The notes under the pieces: generated by a model
Told to the model about the DNA's origin: nothing
Seen by the model: the letters and a program-made list of their open reading frames with translations, nothing else
Databases searched by the model: none
Origin: Scatosoma sp048465415
GTDB taxonomy: Bacteria > Bacillota > Clostridia > Christensenellales > Borkfalkiaceae
DNA: 9,825 nucleotides
Reading direction: 5' to 3'
NCBI GenBank assembly: GCA_048465415.1
Contig: DBFWLO010000005.1
Span: 1 to 9,825 of the forward strand
Translations under genes and position numbers: made by a program
Shown here: one piece after another, positions 6,893-9,825 of the stretch
Position numbering within the stretch: position 1 is the stretch's first letter
Layout of the letters: the number at the start of each line of letters is the position of its first letter

Positions 6893-8397
6893 TATGCGTT
6901 CCTTAAATCCCGCGCCTTAATACGTTCGAATTCCTTTACAAATCCTCTCACGGTCCGCTCTTTTTCCTTAGGCAATCGTCGGGCATTCTCCCTTGCATGA
7001 TACGCGATAGCCAATGCAGATAAAGTCTCACTCTCCAACGTATCCCCCGTCTCTTGTATGGGCATGAAACGCGGCTCCAACCTGATTTGCGTCCCGTCCT
7101 GCTCTTTGCCTACCGATAAATCGGGCATTGTATGGCAGTCAAACTTGCTCCCAATCTCAAAGGGCGTTCCCGTAAAATGAATACGATTATACTCATCGTC
7201 CATCACGTACCAGCCGTCAAACATATAGCCCGCTTTGCTGAGGACGGGGAGCTCTATCTCTTCCCCGAAGTCCTTTATGATCGCTTCGCGCCAAGTATTC
7301 GCTTCGCTGTCCGCCAGACAATAAATCGAAAAACCTATTTCTCTGATAAAATGAAGATAGACCTTATAGGTGCCTTCCTGCTCTTTTATATTCGAAAGTT
7401 CTTCCCAAAATTTGAATTTCGTCCCGTCTTCTAAAGTAAAATACTCAAATTTATACCCTTCTTTTACTTTTATTTTGTCGATAAACTCCCGATCTCCCGC
7501 TTTGCACTGCGTTTCATATACAAAAGTTCCTCCGACGCTCTCTTCCTCTTCGGTTTTCCGCTTCGTCCAGTCCGCTGTCAATTGGGTATCTTGAGTCACT
7601 CCGCCTTTCCGTATCGCCTCGCCCGTTTCGTTTGTATAAAACATTCCGTCGGCGGTTTTCCAGCCGTTGAAAATATATCCTTCGCGATCCGCGGGGACGG
7701 GTATGTTAAATCCTTCGCCGTGTTTGACTTTCATTTCCTCGCTTGCAGGACAACCTTCATATCCATAATGCAGGATAACCGTATATTCCGATTCTTCCCA
7801 TTTCGCATAATATGTCTTGTTTCCCGTTTCACCCGCCTCGATTTTCGTGACGGGTGTTCCTTGAAACGAAGCGTCCTCATACCACCCTTTGAATGTATAT
7901 CCTTCGCGAACGGGTGCAGGCAGCAACTCTTCCTCGCCATAGGTATATTTTCCGTCAAAATCCGCAACTTCTACCTCATTGCTATGTAGGAGAATCGCGT
8001 ACTCGACGGGCACCCATTCCGCGACAAACTCGACGGTCTCCCCCGTATACAGCCAGGGAGCCGCCGGATCGATAAACGTCCGATTCGTGCCGTCGTCGTA
8101 TTTCCAGCCGATAAACCGATACTCCGTTTTCGTAGGCACGGGAAGCTGCCCCACCTGCATGCCATATCGCAGTGTTGCGTCCGATACCGTACTTCCGCCG
8201 TTACTGTTAAAACGCACAACCGTCGCCAGCAACTCTACCGAGTCAGTCTCACTGTCCAAATCGGCAGAATGATCGAAGTTACTATTAAAATTGCTAAAAT
8301 CTTTCCCTTCTGATTCTTTATATGCACATCCTGCAAAAAACGTACTCGCCATCAACAAAGAACCACTTAAAATCAAAATTCCAAATTTCTTTTTCAT
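6820..8397 (-). CDS. B-repeat lipoprotein with altered C terminus
   Basis: The 525-residue product has a lipoprotein signal peptide ending in FFAGC (Cys24), then a short Ser/Asp-rich linker. Residues about 56-447 form a block of B-repeats, the last two atypical, with GYTFKGWY, YYAKW, GYIFNGW and GYMFDGWY. The block is a close copy of residues 955-1364 of the hydrolase, but there is no enzyme or leucine-rich repeat part. Residues 448-510 are a charged, probably helical segment not found elsewhere in the window, and the last residues come from an out-of-frame B-repeat relic. The ATG at 8397 follows AGGAGGT with a four-base gap, and a promoter lies about 43 bases upstream. It is the first gene of the operon, 19 bases before the next one. 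Probable role: surface adhesin; function inferred. Confidence 0.85.
   Translation of the reverse strand: MKKKFGILILSGSLLMASTFFAGCAYKESEGKDFSNFNSNFDHSADLDSETDSVELLATVVRFNSNGGSTVSDATLRYGMQVGQLPVPTKTEYRFIGWKYDDGTNRTFIDPAAPWLYTGETVEFVAEWVPVEYAILLHSNEVEVADFDGKYTYGEEELLPAPVREGYTFKGWYEDASFQGTPVTKIEAGETGNKTYYAKWEESEYTVILHYGYEGCPASEEMKVKHGEGFNIPVPADREGYIFNGWKTADGMFYTNETGEAIRKGGVTQDTQLTADWTKRKTEEEESVGGTFVYETQCKAGDREFIDKIKVKEGYKFEYFTLEDGTKFKFWEELSNIKEQEGTYKVYLHFIREIGFSIYCLADSEANTWREAIIKDFGEEIELPVLSKAGYMFDGWYVMDDEYNRIHFTGTPFEIGSKFDCHTMPDLSVGKEQDGTQIRLEPRFMPIQETGDTLESETLSALAIAYHARENARRLPKEKERTVRGFVKEFERIKARDLRNAYYRTKIEGKMVICNSSKQNYVQNG
7057..8232 (-). repeat. Duplicated B-repeat block, copy in the lipoprotein gene
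   Basis: Codes for residues about 56-447 of the 525-residue lipoprotein and is the second copy of the block at 1775-3004. The two lie about 5 kb apart in direct orientation and could recombine. This copy looks richer in G and C than the other at many silent positions (for example GCGGGGACGGG against GCAGGAACAGG on the plus strand), a sign that the two have had time to diverge or came from different backgrounds. Confidence 0.8.
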
Positions 8398-8439
8398 TCA
8401 TACCTCCTATTCATTTTTATGAAGTTTGTAGGCAAATTT

Positions 8440-8448
8440 ATTTTATCA
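8440..8448 (-). promoter_or_regulatory. Extended -10 promoter of the operon
   Basis: The minus strand reads TGATAAAAT, an extended -10 element (TGn followed by TAAAAT). It lies about 43 bases before the ATG at 8397. The -35 region, 17 bases further up, is weak (CATTAA), which fits an extended -10 promoter or one that needs an activator. An inverted repeat (8452-8473) covers this spacer and -35 area. Confidence 0.55.
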
Positions 8449-8451
8449 AAT

Positions 8452-8473
8452 TCCCACTTGTTTTAATGTGGGA
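8452..8473. promoter_or_regulatory. Inverted repeat over the -35 region, possible operator
   Basis: TCCCAC at 8452-8457 and GTGGGA at 8468-8473 are inverted copies with a 10-base AT-rich centre. The dyad lies directly upstream of the -10 element, where a repressor or activator would control the operon. The operator role is inferred from position and symmetry. Confidence 0.4.
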
Positions 8474-8538
8474 TATAGAAATTGATTACGGAACAATCTG
8501 CATGTCTGTTCTCATCAATGGATTGTTTTCTATCGGGG

Positions 8539-8573
8539 AGTAGGAAAAGATAAAAACCTTATCTTTCCCTACT
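8539..8573. terminator. Long hairpin, terminator-like, after the upstream gene
   Basis: Bases 8539-8553 and 8559-8573 form a 15-base stem with one mismatch and a five-base loop. It lies about 50 bases beyond the stop at 8624, where a terminator for that gene is expected. However, the T-rich tail (TTTTCCTGCTTTTT) is on the plus-strand side, while on the minus strand the stem is followed by TCCCCG. It is thus either a non-classical terminator or mRNA-end hairpin for the minus strand, or a terminator of plus-strand transcripts. Confidence 0.5.
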
Positions 8574-8623
8574 TTTCCTGCTTTTTATGCTCTATAAAAT
8601 TTTAATACTCTATCATCCTATCC

Positions 8624-9825
8624 TCAAAATGTCTGATATGTAGGCTCTTTCTCCACAACGTCACACATCATATCTATACTAATGTAGGCATTTTTATTAT
8701 ACCACGTATCAGCGAAAGCCCCAGAGGCACCATATCTCACGTAAAGTATGTCCGGCGTATCTTCATGAAGTGGAAGATAGAAATTAAATTGATATCTCAG
8801 CGTACCGCTGCCGTGATCTATACGGATATCGTCTAATCGGGTACCATTGCCGTCATAAAGAATTATCCACTGATAACCATCGTTCTTTTTCCACAAATCA
8901 AATTGAATGGTTATGTACATAGTCCTATATCCCGATCGATATAAGTCTTGCGCTGAATACCCAAAACAATTCTTAATATTTACCTCGTCCGCTCCGCCGG
9001 AATAGTCGCCTGCATCCGTAATGGTATACGTATCTTTTCGGGTATACCAATCTATCCCACCTATTACCTTAGGAATAAATTCCGCAATTAAATCTATGCC
9101 ATACTCGTTATTCCAAATTTCTAAACTGTTCCCGTCTCCCCATGTAAATCGTCGTTGCTGAGGAATATCCGCCGAGACATCGTGGTCTGCGTAACTGAAC
9201 CATCCAAAAAACATACATAATGTTGGCGGGCTCATTTTTGGAAGCGTATAAGTTTGACCATAAGTTACGGTAAACGTAGAATACGAAAAATCATTCCAAG
9301 CATAATTGTTATAAAGTCTAATATTGAAAGTACGAGCTTTCCAATTTGTGACTTTAAGCGTCACATTCACAGTTCCTACAGTGAACGCGCTATCACCTTC
9401 TCGACCTCCCGTCCATACAGCTGTATATCCGCCCTGATTATATGTATATAATTTGATAATTTCTCCGCTAATTGCCGTATCTACGTGGACTAATGTTGTA
9501 CTATAATAATATTCTATCTTATATAATTGTGCCCAGCGCGCGAAAAGAGTCGTATCTCCGGTAGAGCCTCTTGAGATAGTATATATTCTTCTGCTATTAA
9601 AATAACTATCCGTATACCATCCCATAAATCGATATCCCGACTTTTCCGGTGAAGACAACTGTATCGTATCTGTAATAGTATAACTTGTCGGTCGCTCGCG
9701 CTCAGGAACATTGTACCAACTTCCTCCGTTCAATACATAGGTAATATTGTATGAAACGGTTTCCCATTTGGCATATAAGGTGGTACTTGTGGTTTTATCC
9801 CACTTACTTACCATCTTTCCTTCCG
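8624..9825 (-). CDS. B-repeat surface protein, 3' part, with shared C-terminal domain
   Basis: About 399 codons are visible and the gene continues beyond the window. The open frame reads A/E-G-K before Met at 9814, matching AEGKM inside the 1802-residue protein, so that Met is internal. In the visible part, B-repeats run to about residue 250 (numbering from this Met): TTLYAKW, GYRFMGWY, LFARW, then more divergent units with GEIIKL and FFGWF. Residues about 262-382 form the same C-terminal domain as in the hydrolase protein: an IT-D start, WKKNDGYQ, LYDGNG and YGASGAFADTWYN. A short tail of about 14 residues (CDVVEKEPTYQTF) follows. There is no LPxTG or membrane anchor. The missing N-terminal part could hold an enzyme or an adhesion domain; this cannot be judged here. 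The stop is TGA. Confidence 0.85.
   Translation of the reverse strand, partial: EGKMVSKWDKTTSTTLYAKWETVSYNITYVLNGGSWYNVPERERPTSYTITDTIQLSSPEKSGYRFMGWYTDSYFNSRRIYTISRGSTGDTTLFARWAQLYKIEYYYSTTLVHVDTAISGEIIKLYTYNQGGYTAVWTGGREGDSAFTVGTVNVTLKVTNWKARTFNIRLYNNYAWNDFSYSTFTVTYGQTYTLPKMSPPTLCMFFGWFSYADHDVSADIPQQRRFTWGDGNSLEIWNNEYGIDLIAEFIPKVIGGIDWYTRKDTYTITDAGDYSGGADEVNIKNCFGYSAQDLYRSGYRTMYITIQFDLWKKNDGYQWIILYDGNGTRLDDIRIDHGSGTLRYQFNFYLPLHEDTPDILYVRYGASGAFADTWYNKNAYISIDMMCDVVEKEPTYQTF

Noticed and set aside
7132..8272. Plus-strand open frames opposite the 525-residue lipoprotein gene
   Set aside because: They are shadows of a minus-strand coding region with clear B-repeats. Similar shadows occur opposite the duplicate block, as expected from the shared sequence.
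8399..8401. Overlapping ATG just upstream of the lipoprotein start at 8397
   Set aside because: It is out of frame with the signal peptide and too close to AGGAGGT for good initiation.
9812..9825. ATG at 9814 with AAGGAAAG directly upstream, as a gene start
   Set aside because: The upstream bases look like a ribosome binding site, but the frame stays open to the window edge and encodes E-G-K before the Met. The same residues occur inside a B-repeat of the 1802-residue protein.
1..9825. CRISPR array, tRNA, rRNA, transposase or phage genes
   Set aside because: No regularly spaced short repeats, no recognisable RNA genes and no mobile-element proteins were seen. The repeats present are protein-coding modules.

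Overview
The window is a stretch of moderately AT-rich bacterial DNA in which every convincing gene lies on the minus strand, so transcription runs from high to low coordinates. Strong AGGAGG-type ribosome binding sites, lipobox signal peptides, InlB-type B-repeats (Listeria/Bacteroides repeat family) and a BspA-type leucine-rich repeat block suggest a low-GC Gram-positive host. A gut-type member of the Clostridia is my best guess. This is inferred from architecture alone; there is no marker gene for taxonomy.

Layout in the order of transcription: (1) 9825-8624, the 3' part of a surface protein gene whose start lies outside the window. It carries B-repeats and a C-terminal beta-rich domain. 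(2) 8623-8398, an intergenic region with a long hairpin, an extended -10 promoter and a dyad that could be an operator. (3) 8397-6820, a 525-residue lipoprotein made of B-repeats, whose 3' end contains an out-of-frame relic of a B-repeat ending. (4) 6800-5877, a 307-residue lipoprotein with a GTG start and a B-repeat-like C terminus. (5) 5866-458, a 1802-residue secreted protein that joins an alpha/beta-hydrolase (lipase-like, GHSRG nucleophile elbow), a BspA-like leucine-rich repeat block, about nine B-repeats and the same C-terminal domain as gene 1. (6) 457-71, an intergenic region with an intrinsic terminator and several inverted repeats. (7) 70-1, the signal peptide of another gene that runs off the window.

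Genes 3, 4 and 5 look like one operon: gaps are 19 and 10 bases, and the ribosome binding site of gene 5 overlaps the stop of gene 4. The whole window is a tandem family of related exported proteins built by shuffling shared modules. Gene 3 duplicates the first half of the B-repeat region of gene 5. Gene 1 matches the second half plus the C-terminal domain. Genes 3 and 4 share near-identical signal peptides and 3' ends. Genes 5 and 7 share their start region.

The most plausible reading is a cell-surface adhesion or lipid/ester-hydrolysis locus in which an exported hydrolase is presented on a long repeat stalk with two accessory lipoproteins. The function is inferred; the family assignments are seen in the sequence.
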